Below, piece after piece: positions 1-11,436 of a stretch of 64,000 bases of DNA; the first letter of the stretch is position 1; the number at the start of each line of letters is the position of its first letter. Source of the stretch: Rhizophagus irregularis (lineage: Eukaryota; Glomeromycota; Glomeromycetes; Glomerales; Glomeraceae). The translations under genes and the position numbers were made by a program. The DNA lies in assembly GCF_026210795.1 (NCBI RefSeq), contig NC_089440.1:4898001-4962000 (forward strand). The letters run 5' to 3'. The notes under the pieces are model-generated. The model ran no database searches, was not told the DNA's origin, and saw nothing but the letters and a program-made list of their open reading frames with translations.

Positions 1-2
1 TT

Positions 3-119
3 AAATATTTCATGGATTCAAATAATCAAATCGTTATTTTTTATGATGACGATGAACAAAATCAATTATCATTATTATCGCTTAATAATTTTGTAACTTC
101 ACAGGAAAATTACATTTAA
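3..119 (+). CDS. Possible 3' end of an unrecognised gene cut by the window edge
   Basis: A reading frame is open from the window edge to a TAA at 117-119. It contains one ATG at 12-14, giving 35 residues that start MDSNNQ and include an acidic run (YDDDEQNQ). Either this is the last exon of a gene that continues to the left or a chance small ORF. The Asn/Asp/Gln-rich composition resembles other Glomeromycotina hypothetical proteins, but no domain is recognisable. The next 3.5 kb has no convincing gene. Confidence 0.3.
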   Translation, partial: KYFMDSNNQIVIFYDDDEQNQLSLLSLNNFVTSQENYI

Positions 120-3100
120 AATCGAACACTTAATATGTTATTATTTATGAGATACTTACCTCAATCGTTTAACATTTATCTTAATTTTAAAATTTCATCG
201 CTTTCACATATATATTTAATTAAGTTTAATCGATAACTACGCTCGATTTGAAAATAGTAATGGTACCTTTATTATTAAAAAAATAAATTAATGATTACCG
301 TATTAATTATATTTTATTATTATAAGTCACATATTTTTAAAACCATAAATTTCTCCTATGAATAAGATTACTACAAAGACGAAAATAAATTTCTTTGAGG
401 ATTGTCCTACTTATGTAACATAACACAAGCAACACAAACACAACAGCACAGCCGTGAGGCGTTATGAAAATCTGAAGATCAAAAAAAGATACTAAATTAA
501 GCAAAAACGATCGTTTATAAATAGAATTTAATGAATTGTTCGATTTTGGAAATCACACTTTCAAAGATATCCAAAATATCCAAACAATGAAAGATTACAA
601 AGGCTATCTAAGAAATTAAGTTTAATTAGTTTAATAACGTTAAGATATTTTTGTTGATCAATTTATAAATTTTTGTACGATTTTCCGTTTTTATTATAAG
701 TTTATTAACAATAAATACAAAAATAGAATTGTCGGTTTTTAAATAATCACATTGTATTATTTTTTTTTTTTGTGTTTTATCTCACGCCAAATAATTATTT
801 TTTTCTTTCTGTTTTTTTATTTGTTTCTTTTTTTTCTATTTTTATACTAAATCTTGATGAAATAATTTATCGGAAATGAATCTCCGCTCCGTTTTTTTTT
901 TCATTATATATTTTACATATACGAAATAAAGTTTGAACATTTCTGGCAAGACAAGAATTTTTGACAAGAAATCAGTAAAGTAATTTGTAATTTTTGGATC
1001 CATCTTTCCATTTATAAAATGAAAATATATTTTACGTGAGTAAGTGACGTACTTTCTGACGTACTATCTGACGTACTGTCTGACGTACAGTTGTGCATTG
1101 TGCATCAATAGAACAATTTTTTTGTTTGTTCTGTGATTCTGTGATTCCAATATAAGTTTGATTTTTTACTTATAAATACTTTGCTTAATTCATTGTAGTA
1201 CAGAAATTTCTTGTTAATCATCTTTAGATAAATGTTTTGATTCACAAAACTCAAGTCCAAGTCATCGTGACCATCGTAATACCAAACATTAAAAATATTT
1301 CTTAATATAGTCGCAATGACATAATATTAAAAAAAAAATATTATCGAATCTAAAATTCTATTTTTAACTAGAAAGTTTACTAATTACGAAACAAACGTAT
1401 CACCAGGCATTAGCACTTTTTTAACGATGGATTTTAAACACCCAAATAATTTCAAATAATTTTAAAATTTTGTAGCCTATTTAGCTTGTCCGCTTAGAAT
1501 TTGAGGATTATTAACATTATAAACTGGGTTATGAATATAGGTATGTTCATAAAGGGAAGATGAGGAGTTTGATTGTCAACTTTTAAAATTATTTATTAAT
1601 CACTCACCGTATTTTATTTCTTTATCGCTATGAAAAAATAGTCTAGAAATGTCGTCGAGAAAAAAAATCCAGAAAATTTCCGGTTTATCATAACGACTCA
1701 TGTTTAAGATAGAAATCGAAAAAAAATCTCCGACTTTTCTTTTTCTTTATTTTCTTTATTTATAAGGTTTGACGTAACATCGTGAAGCTTATACAAATTC
1801 ATAGATTCATATTACTGATTATTATGATATATACTTTATACGACGAAGACATCAAAATTGGTTATTATATTCATGATAAGACTATTAATATTATGCGTCA
1901 TTGTACTATTATACGGGAGGTAAATAAGTGGATATGTTTATATTTAGCGCTTTTACCAAATAATTATACAGTATATTCGTACTTAAGAGTATAGAGTTTA
2001 CTATGAGGGATATTCTAAAGTTTTTTTTTTTTTAAGAAAACGATCGTTTCTCCAATAAAAATAACTCAATTAAATAGAAATGTTTTTCAAAAATGACAAA
2101 GAGTTCACATACTGTGAAATTACGCTTTTTAATTAATTAGTATTAAAATCGAATAAAATAATAATGATAATAATAACGATAATAATATAAGAGTTAAAGT
2201 TATAAACTTCTTTCGCATTGCGGCTGATAAATTCATGTTCCTTAATATTGACTGGCAATTAAAAATAAAAAAAAAAGATTTTCAATAAAAAAAATTAAAC
2301 TCCATTTTTAATAATCTGTAACAGCCACTGCGCATGTAATATGAAAAATCACAAGAAAAATTTCTGATTCATGTGGATTAAAAACAAAATACGTGATCCG
2401 GATTAATATTTTTTCCATTCAGACTTATGAACATCTTTCTTGAAGAAGAATTGTAAAAGTTGGTACGCAAACTTGTCAGCTTAAAAATAATTCTGGTAAC
2501 AACATTAATTAAAGTTTAGATATCAGATATGATTAATTAGAGGTAAAAGCAATTGCCTAGGCGCACATCCTTTTATATATTTTCTGACAAACAAGCAAAA
2601 TGATTTTAAAAAACGTAAATGTATGATTTATAGCCAATTAAAAGTTTGTCACGTGACTTTATATAGACAAAACTGTAGATTTAATCTGTTTTTTTTTGTG
2701 TAAATGTCTAACTCTTCTCATATTTAAAGTAATTTTAATAATTTTAAATTTGATAATTAAAGTTAGATAAAACACAAATTTAATTTTTAGAAATATTATT
2801 ATATTTGTTAAAATAAGAAGTGGTTCGTTAGCTTCGTTTCTTTCTTTCTTTTAGATATTTATGTAAAATTACACCATTACGACAATTACGATTTACAGCA
2901 TTTATTATGTACGGCATTACAGCGCGTGACATAATCATAAAATAATTTGACGAGCCCATACTTCTATTATAAGTTATACCACATTAAAGCTGATGTTTGA
3001 GTCCAAGTCACGTGACAAAGTTGCGTTAGTGAAAAAAGAATTAATTTCTGCAAGTAACTTTGTTTGAAGAATTTGTTTGACTTTTGTTAATAGGTCGTTC

Positions 3101-3653
3101 ATCGACGGTATGATTATTGGACAAAAACCAAGATGTTGATTGGAATCATCTGCTGTTTAGCATATCGGGCATTTGATAGGTAGTATGTCAGGATTATAAA
3201 GGGAAGGATAATGTGCCGATAAAACGTCGCCACATGGTAAAATATGATTAAGACTTTTCAAAAAATATTACTTTTCATTGAAATATCTACTATTTTTAGA
3301 TTAGTAGTATGTGAATATAAGATTTTTTTTGTAAGAAAAACAAGTTTTACTTTAAAATTACAAACATGTTACACAAAGTCAGTATATTGGTTTTATACCC
3401 TTTAAAGATCAAAATATTAATGAAACTTGGGACTGGAGGAAGAATAACAGCAGAAATATGTTATAGACTTCTAGTGAAATCCGCGTCAAACTATAATGTG
3501 ACATATCATGATTTACATATGATACGCTATAAATAATTTGCGTAACCAAGGATTATTATTTAAGAAACTCGTTGTATTTATTTTTTTTTTCCCATGGATT
3601 TTTTTTTCTCAATATAATATAAACAAAATTTTTTATAAACAAAATTTTTTCTC
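120..3653. other. Gene-poor A+T-rich stretch
   Basis: Apart from the TGACGTAC array there is no supported gene. Homopolymer runs are common. At 3094-3183 a plus-strand frame reads like protein (it contains RRYDYWTKTK and a hydrophobic IGIICCLAY) but it has no ATG and meets a TAG after about 30 codons. It may be a relic exon or chance. A 70-codon ORF at 1782-1994 has the composition of random A+T-rich DNA and is not called. Confidence 0.5.
1045..1088. promoter_or_regulatory. Four TGACGTAC boxes at exact 12-base spacing
   Basis: TGACGTAC occurs at 1045, 1057, 1069 and 1081, separated by four-base linkers (TTTC, TATC, TGTC). TGACGT is the core bound by CRE/ATF-type bZIP factors, so this could be a homotypic binding array. 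It could also be a short minisatellite. No clear gene starts within 500 bases on either side, so the target is unknown. Confidence 0.35.
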
Positions 3654-5229
3654 ATGGATAACAAAAGTGAGAAATTGTTGGAAAATGAGAAATTGTCGGC
3701 CGAAACAACAGATGACGATGAACCGGCACTGGATCTGGATATAAATGTGTTACAGCAGCATGCTTCCCGTCGTTTAAACAGACACTGTATTTGCGCTCGT
3801 AGATTAACAAGAGGGCTTTTAACGAAATTTATTTGCTACAATTCGAAACTGGACCGGATTGCATCGCCCGACTCTCACGCGAACTAATTCACCCTGCATC
3901 AAAATTTGCTAGCGAAGTTGCGACTATGAAATATGTCGCTCAAAACACTAATATCAAAGTACCGGTGGTATACGATTGGAATGGTACTGCGCAGAATCCC
4001 ATAAAAACCCCTTACATTTTCATGGAACGGCTGCCTGGACAGCATTTATATCAAGTTTGGGATGGGTTGACTATTAGACAAAAAATAGGGGTTTTAAGGC
4101 AATGGAATATTGTTTCAGTTATGGACGCAATGTCGGTTCAAAGAGATCGGTTGTCTTTACATGGATAAACAATCTTTAAGTGTAAGTGTAATAACATCTT
4201 ATTTACATTTATAATTGAATTGGAGCCTTACATAAAGCACATAATAATTATTATAATATTCAATGTTGTACCGTATAATTAATTCATGTGAAAAGTCTGA
4301 GATGTCGACTTTCCGAATAGGACCTGTTGTGAGTTCTTTATTTTACTCTAAAGGAAGAGATTCCATTCCTAGTTTCACCGGCCCCTTTAAAAGCTTGCAA
4401 GAGTTTTATGGCACTTTGATTCAAAAAGAAAAGGAATTCTTCGAAATTCATGGTGCACAAGAACTACTACCTTTTAAAGAAAGTAAAATAGATCACGGAA
4501 CGGCAGTAACTAGAGTGAAAAGTCTAATAAAGCAATTAGGCTTACTTCAATCCAAGCTATCCAATATTTTTGATGAATTGGTAGAACAAAAACCTTTTAT
4601 TCTTATCCACGGTGATTTCGATGCACAAAACATAACGTTCCTCAACTAATGATATCAAAATTGTAGGCATTATTGATTGGGAGTTTTCACGTACAGGTAC
4701 TTTATGGGATTTATGCAAATATCCAATTTGGATTCAAGAAATAGATGAGCTGCCCATCAGTGATGCAAATTTGCAGGAGAATTATGAAAGACGAATTCTA
4801 AGAAAATTTTTTTACGAAGAGATGTCAGATAAATTTATTAACATAAGCAGTCCGATACTGAATAAGCAAGAACAAGGTAAGAGGATTGATGACCTAAATG
4901 ATATGTTTAATTTTATTGTTAATAAGTTCAATATTTTAGAGGGTTTATTAGTCAAATTCTTTTATCATTATGGGTCAGAGGCAAAAGCCAATATTAAACT
5001 TGCTGACCCTATCATGCGGTTATTTTGGCGTCCAAGTCTTACCAAAGTTCAAATTCCATCTGAAGAAACTATCCAAGATATATTATCAGACACAGAGTCT
5101 AATTATTACGTAGCATCAGTATATTGTGAACTTAAATCTAGAGGTTATAATTTTACTTGGCAACAACCTTTTGTTATAGCATTTCACATGTTGAATAATG
5201 AATCAAGTCCAAAAGAAAAGTTCGTCTAG
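3654..5229 (+). pseudogene. APH-family phosphotransferase-like gene, broken by frameshifts
   Basis: The pieces join into one APH/choline-kinase-fold protein. The start at 3654 opens an acidic N-terminus. The N-lobe follows (3833 onward, with VPVVYDWNGTAQNP and FMERLPGQH, the hinge region). The catalytic loop HGDFDAQN is near 4612-4635 and the metal-binding IDWEFSRTG near 4672-4698, then an all-helical C-terminus to the TAG at 5229. An intron fits 4182-4301 (donor GTAAGT, acceptor AG, phase 0). Reading through needs frame changes near 3776-3825 (two), 4100-4118 and 4646-4651. The catalytic residues themselves are intact. Frameshifts could be real decay, assembly errors in homopolymer-rich DNA, or missed tiny introns; decay seems likeliest because four sites are affected. 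Fungal members phosphorylate unknown small molecules; no substrate can be named. Confidence 0.7.
4182..4301 (+). other. Probable intron of the APH-like gene
   Basis: The donor GTAAGT follows the codon AGT of a MDKQSLS segment. The acceptor AG at 4300-4301 restores the frame directly before STFRIGPVV. An AG at 4294-4295 would keep the same phase and add two residues. Length is 120 bases, somewhat long for this window. Confidence 0.6.
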
Positions 5230-5760
5230 TGATGTTAACAAAGTGAGTTGGTATTTTTTGGTGAATTAAAATAGTTTGAAGCATGAGATTGGCATTTGGT
5301 TGGTTGAATTTGTGATATTAATAATTGATGATGACTTGTGTCCCTCCTCTCTTTGTTATATTTTTAGCACATTTCTTATCCTTTATATAAATATTATTTT
5401 GCTCTTTCCATTATATGACTGACACGATCACATCTGTATTTCCACTTTATCTCTCAAATTATTGTTGCTTATTGCATGATAAAATACTGCGTTTCATTTT
5501 CCCCTACTGCTGATGAACAAATATTTATAAAGTATTTTACTTCCAAAGAATAAATTAAAAGGATATTTATATTTGGACTTCAAACACCATATAATATAAG
5601 CTTATTTATATTTGCGTGATCATACTAACTCTTGATGAGTTACTATTCAAATATTACTACTGTAACAAGAGCTAAAACTAATAAACTGCTATGATATATC
5701 TTGTATGATAAATATTTAATCTGCAGAGTTATTCTTTAATTAAACGCTTTTGTTAAAAAA
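5230..5760. other. Non-coding spacer
   Basis: A+T-rich sequence between the APH-like gene and a small ORF. No motif, repeat or reading frame with coding character was seen. Confidence 0.5.
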
Positions 5761-5925
5761 ATGGAAAAATTCAAATTTGCTAATTTAAAAAATTTCATAG
5801 ATCGTCTTCGCAGAATCAAGCACATTATTCATGAATTATTGACAATTGTTGTGATCTGCCTCTTATGGAAACTTTACAATTTAAAATATCAGCGACCTGA
5901 TGCAAATCATTATATAGTTAATTGA
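5761..5925 (+). CDS. Small single-pass membrane peptide candidate (54 aa)
   Basis: An ATG at 5761 opens 54 codons ending in TGA at 5923-5925. The peptide has a basic, amphipathic first half (NFIDRLRRIKH), one hydrophobic segment (about residues 25-40, LLTIVVICLLWKLY) and a polar tail (YQRPDANH). Its codon content is less A+T-biased than the flanks, which argues weakly against chance. There is no recognised family. It could be a micropeptide or a surviving exon of a decayed gene. Confidence 0.3.
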   Translation: MEKFKFANLKNFIDRLRRIKHIIHELLTIVVICLLWKLYNLKYQRPDANHYIVN

Positions 5926-6802
5926 AACTGGGACAAAGTATTATCTGTAATCGGCTTTATTTATTTAAATGTTATTTTTATTTTGTTATTTTTTATTTCT
6001 ATACTCTTATACTCTTAACTCAGGAGTCTATATAATTTAGGATCAGTTTTATATCAGAATTTTGTAAAGGATAATTATTGAAAAAGTAGGATCAATTAAT
6101 ATTTACTACCACATTGATCAATGAATTTGAGTTTCTTGATCAACATGTGAGTATGATAAAATTTTTTTTTTAAAGTAAATTGATAAGTAATTGTTATCGG
6201 TCATGTTGTAGATGATAACTGATTTACCACTAGGATTGCTATGTATATCATATGGCCGAAGGCCACATGATAGAGTAGCATCCTAGTGTAAATCAGTTAT
6301 CATCTACAACATGACCGATAACAATTACTTATTGCAATAGAAACGTATAATATTATTCATTATAGTTAACATTTGCGTAATGTAATGAATTTATGTAATA
6401 GATTGTGAAACTATATCATATAGCCCATTTCATAGCTTCGCTATATCCAGTGGATTCATTTTATTACTAACCATAATCCAAAATTGAATTAATGGGTGAT
6501 AATAACGATAATCTAAAAATTTATGAATAATTTATCCGATTATATTATATTATAATTAAAAAGAAGTAATAATAGTAAAAAAGATTAATATTCATCATGC
6601 AAGTGCATAATTTAGTAAAACAACGTGATAAACCAACGGGTACTTAGAGCAATTTGCACATAATAATAATTATACTTTATTAATTAAAATTACATTTGTA
6701 ATCAAGGAATTAAATGCAACTTTATCATCAAAAGAGTTTTAATTCTATACTCATAGATTGGATTATAATAACGAGCATAATATTCAGAATATTTACACTT
6801 AT
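5926..6802. other. Spacer downstream of K1
   Basis: Contains the fold-back element and otherwise A+T-rich sequence with no supported gene. The 3' flank here does not show the blocks shared by the flanks of K2, K4, K5 and K6. Confidence 0.5.
6184..6331. mobile_element. Fold-back MITE with arms of about 70 bases
   Basis: The left arm starts TAAGTAATTGTTATCGG and the right arm ends with its reverse complement. The arms stay nearly complementary inward to a tiny loop (GAAG) at the centre, so the element is almost a pure hairpin. Flanks TTGA and TTGC suggest a 3-base TTG target duplication, but this is weak. It lies in the 3' flank of K1. No protein is encoded; it is non-autonomous. Confidence 0.75.
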
Positions 6803-8465
6803 TTAATCAATTCTTTTATCTATTAAATGAATTAATGTAAATTACTAATTTAATAAATCAAATATATTTACTGCTGTATAAACCAAATTAATCACCTTTA
6901 GAATTAATATCGAGTTTGGTAAAATCCATCCTTATAGATTCTATTAAAAAAAAAAAAATATTTTTATCAAAGTATAAATTAAAAAAGAAATTAAAAAAAT
7001 TATATAGCTTACCTGAATATTCCGTTTCAAAAGAATTACTACTATAATCAATATTAGCATTTTTTGGTTCTGGAAGGTTTTTAAAATCTAAAAGCCTGCT
7101 TGTATAAACTGCTTTAGGATGTGTTGTATATGAGAAATTACTAGTGGATAATGAAGATGATTGTACTGTTGAAGGTAACTTCTTGTTTATTTCTTCTGCT
7201 TCTTTGATTTGCTTATAAATTATAGAATCTTCTTTAATAACATCTACTAAATTTATATCCCATAATAATTTATATAATTCTTTTATTTCAGGCCGTTTTG
7301 ATGGTTCAGCATTCCAACATTTATTAATTATGTCAAAAATTATTTGAGGAATTTTATAATTGACTTTTGGTCTTAACCCTTGACAGACTTTCATTGCTAA
7401 AAATTCATCATGAGCTATATCATGATAGGGAGGTAAACCTGTACAGATTTCATATGCAATAATTCCAAATCCATAAATATCACTCGCTTGTGTATATTCT
7501 TTTCTTCTTAAAACTTCTGGAGCCACATAAGGTAGCACTCCATATATTTTCTTATTATCACTCTGATAAGGTTCTGTACTTGCTGGTTGACATAACCCCA
7601 AATCAGTAATAAAAGCTTCATTATGATGATCTCTTAATATATTACCACAATGAAAATCACGATGAATTAATCCTTTATCATGAATTTCTTTAAGACCATT
7701 AGCAATTCTACCTATATTAAGCAACTTTTGTTCCCAATTAAATAAAGTAAAATTGTCATTTAAATATTGTCTTAAGTTACCTTCTTTTAATTCCATTACC
7801 ATCATAAAATTATTTGTTTTTGGTTCTTTAGTAATACCAAAACAACGAACTATACAACCATCGACGCTACTTACTAAAATATTTGATTCAACCTGAAAAA
7901 AAGTTAAATAATTAGTAATAGTTTTATAATAAAGGGTATCAAATACAAAATGTCTTACTTCTCTTAAAAATTCGGTCGTAATGTCTTGTGAATTATGCAA
8001 GCATTTTAAAGCAACATTTTCTTCTCCTGACCTATCCCATTGATTATTATTAGAGTTCCAATCAGAAATATAACCATCTTTCCAAATTGTTTTAAAAGTA
8101 GTTCCAAATCCTCCCTTGGCCAAATATTCAATATCTCCAAATCTATCATATTCAATCCATTCTAAAACTTGAGTCTTATTTTTAGCTTTTAATTGTACTT
8201 GGATAAATTTATCAACAACATGATTTCCACTAGTCCAATTCTTGAAATTTTGTTTAAAACATTTAGATTTACAATAATAACACCAATCATAATAACTCTC
8301 AGGCTGTTTACATTCTTCACAAAGACCATATTTTAAATAACAATTTTTTAATTCCTCATTTAATATAAGTTTATTAAGTAAAGATTTTTGTTCTTCAGTT
8401 AATTTCCAACGGACAAAATCTTTTATTTGCTCAAATACATCATCACTGAGTTTAGTTTCTTTCAT
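6803..8465 (-). CDS. K1: TKL-like protein kinase with four-Cys N-terminal ribbon
   Basis: Model: exons 8465-7959, 7892-7013, 6940-6896 and 6819-6803, giving 482 aa. Residues 1-110 hold CxxC pairs at Cys49/52 and Cys62/65 plus the family segment FKNWTSGNH. The kinase domain follows: Gly loop KGGFGTTF (about 117), VALK Lys154, HRDFHCGN (246-253), DLG in place of DFG (266-268), APE (293-295) and DIYGFG. The tail carries AVYTSRLLDFKNLPEPKN. K1 is the only copy that keeps a canonical HRD Arg, so it should be an active Ser/Thr-type kinase by motif. The first two introns (66 and 72 bases) are multiples of three without stops, so the unspliced frame is a 525-aa ORF from 8465 to 6888. It lacks the promoter block shared by K2-K6. 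Substrate and pathway are unknown. Confidence 0.88.
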
Positions 8466-11436
8466 TTTAATGAATTTTTATTTGATGTTATTATAAATTT
8501 TATGTTAAAAAATTATAAAATTATAAAATGAAAAAAAAAGAAAAATTAAGCGGATAACGTACTTTTATTATTGTACCGGAAAATGGTAAAAATATTACGC
8601 CGACTGGGCAATGATTAGCGTGATTAACGCCGCCAATTTCATGTGTGACGTTATTTTGATCTTCATAATACAGCGCACACGTCAAAATAGCTAAAAAGGT
8701 TTTTCTTTTTTTTTTTTAACGGTTAGCGTTAGTAACAGGTTAGTCTTTTTTAATTAGCCAATGAAATTATTTTAAAATAATTTTTTATAGGGGAGGAAAT
8801 TCCTCTCGCTTTTAATAAATTTATCTTTTTGAATATAATAATATATACTTATCTTTTAATGGATTTTTTTACTATAATTTATTATGTTGGAAGGGTTTTA
8901 TAATACGGGAGAAATTAAGCATTTACCTTTTATGTTTGCAAATTAAGACTTATGACACATTTTTTATTCCAAGATATGTAAACCTTCACTATTTATTAGA
9001 TGTTAATTTTATTTTTGATATTGCATTTCACAACCGTTTTATTTTATTATGATTAGGACAAATCAATGGATCATGGTATCAATATTGGATATTACAATCA
9101 TCTCAAGACTTTAGAAAATTTTTTAATGAAATATAGAGAGTTAAGGGTCGAATAGAGAGTTCGAAAAAGAAGTTATGGATTCACATACTATATGAAAAAT
9201 ATATACCATAAGGGTAACATGCCTAATTTTCTTTATGTGGAATGGAATTTCAAAAAAACTTTCTATTTAATGTATTATTAATAAATAGTAAAAAAAAAAA
9301 TTCAATGGTATATACAATAAATTATCTAAAATGACTATAAATTATTGAGACCAAGTAATTTGAAATAAATAATTAAATGAATACTTTCAACCAACCATTC
9401 AATATTGTTTCTTTATGGCTAACTGAGTCCTTGTTATTGATAATGATTCCAATACAAAGTTAATAATTCCATTATAGATGCACTTTCAACAATTCAATGA
9501 AATTAGTACTAGATTGACATTACAAAAAACTCAATCTTGTATGAGAAATTTTATATAATAATAGAAAAGTAATAATTGTTGTAAATGACAACTTACTTCA
9601 GATAATCCTTCTGAACTAAACTACTTTTGGTAAATACTTATTTTTGTATTTCTCCTTATAAATAGAAGACAATGATATCAATGATAAGAAATTTTAAACA
9701 TTGAGATTTAACTAAAAAATAATTGTTATAGGAGATCCGTAAAAATTGGTTTAGTTATTATATTTTTCAACAAAATTTTAAAAAATTGGAATAGCACAAC
9801 TAAATTTTTATATTTTTATAAAAGTAACTATTTTATTTAAAAATTCTTTGTTATAAATAAAAAGACACTATAAATTTTTTTCTTTTAGTTTGAGTCGCAT
9901 ACTTAAAGGTACAGACATTTGATTATTGACACATGCCATATTGTGTTGCGTCATTGACATCACTTGACGTAAAATTCATACGGTTGACGTAAATATTCTT
10001 TTAACATGTTCGAGAATAAAATTCCATTTTCCTTTATTGCTCTTACTACTCTTTTAATTAACAATACTATTTATCTCCTTTGCTTACTCTACTAATCTAT
10101 TTAAAGCATAATTATGGACTGAAATCCATATTATTAGTTATCATAATTCTCTGTTAAGTATTTGTTTATAATAGAGTAAAAGGAAGATTAGTGGCTATGT
10201 TAACTGTCATTTCTGTTTCTGTTTACTTATCATTATGGCAATACGTAAAAAAATTAATTGAATGAATGTGTATATAATGATAAAGTATTTCACGTTAGAA
10301 AGAGAGATTACACTAGAAATTTTTTTTATTTAAAAATTTCTGTATTTTGTCATTATTCTATAATGAAAACAATTTTGGAATGTATTTATATCAAATGCGT
10401 ATTGTGCAAAAAGTGAATTTTAACTTTAATCAAACATAGGTCATTTATTACTTTTAACAATTATAACAACTGGTTTGCAACTTTAACTATCCAAGAACAG
10501 TACTAAATAATTTTAAATGAATAAGAAATCAACAAAACTCATTTTCAGAATTTTTTATTATGAATGAATGAGTATCAGTAATAATTTTCAAATGTTTTCA
10601 GGATAGATAGTTTCATATATTGAGTTAAAATATAAAACTCTAAACTTTTCCTCTTTCTGTTATAAAAATTTAACACCTCTTCAGCCACTTTTGAAACATC
10701 AATAATTGCTTGTTAAAGATCAATCAATTTAATAAATAAATCAAAATTTAAAATATAAAAATGTTTATAATGAGACGAGAAATGTTGAATGTGCGAGATC
10801 TGCATGATATTATATATTTTTATATTCATTCTTGTATTTCACTTTAATGAACAACAACAGATAGTAGGACAATGTGAAAATAAAATGATCAATTTTTGAA
10901 AATGATTATTAACTTCAAAATATATTAATCTCTTTTATACTTTTTATTGTGCAAAGAATATTTACAAAAAATGATTTTTTATTTCACGTTTATCCACAAT
11001 TTATATGATAAAGCAAAAACAACTAATCATATGATATATCTAATACAACGTACATACAAAATGATTTATCAAGCCATATTTAATATAGTATGTATTTACT
11101 GTAATAAAGGCATCACTGAGAAGTAATTTTTTACAGAAAGCTTAGTTCCTTGTTTATCAATACAACCGTGATACTTATTTATACAATTGAAATATTAGTG
11201 ACATTTATTCATAAATAAAAAAATAATTTTAAATTTTATTACAATATTAACCCTTAATTTTTCGAACATGAATAGTTGATATGAGTTTTACTATATTTCC
11301 ATTAAACGTCCTAGAATAACATTAATAACATTATCCTTGATCTCTTACCAAATTCATAATAAAATAAATAAAAAATAAACAAAAAAATGGATAAGTATTT
11401 TATATTTTGAATATTTTCATTTTAAAGTAACTGTAT
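8466..11436. other. Intergenic: K1 upstream region and K2 downstream flank
   Basis: 8466-8700 is the K1 promoter region; it has no GATCGGCAA box. Near 9055-9207 (plus) a frame reads like a decayed exon (GQINGSWYQYW, then an in-frame TAG). 10680-11436 is homologous to the 3' flanks of K4, K5 and K6, including a relic of the reading frame preserved better at 28509-28853. No intact gene is seen. Confidence 0.5.
11097..11124. repeat. 28-base block, inverted in the K4 flank
   Basis: In the K2 3' flank this block runs tactgtaataaaggcatcac and onward. The same 28 bases occur reverse-complemented at 30225-30252 in the K4 flank, while both sides remain colinear. The K5 flank near 41238-41258 has the K2 orientation relative to its gene, so the K4 state looks derived. 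Confidence 0.55.
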
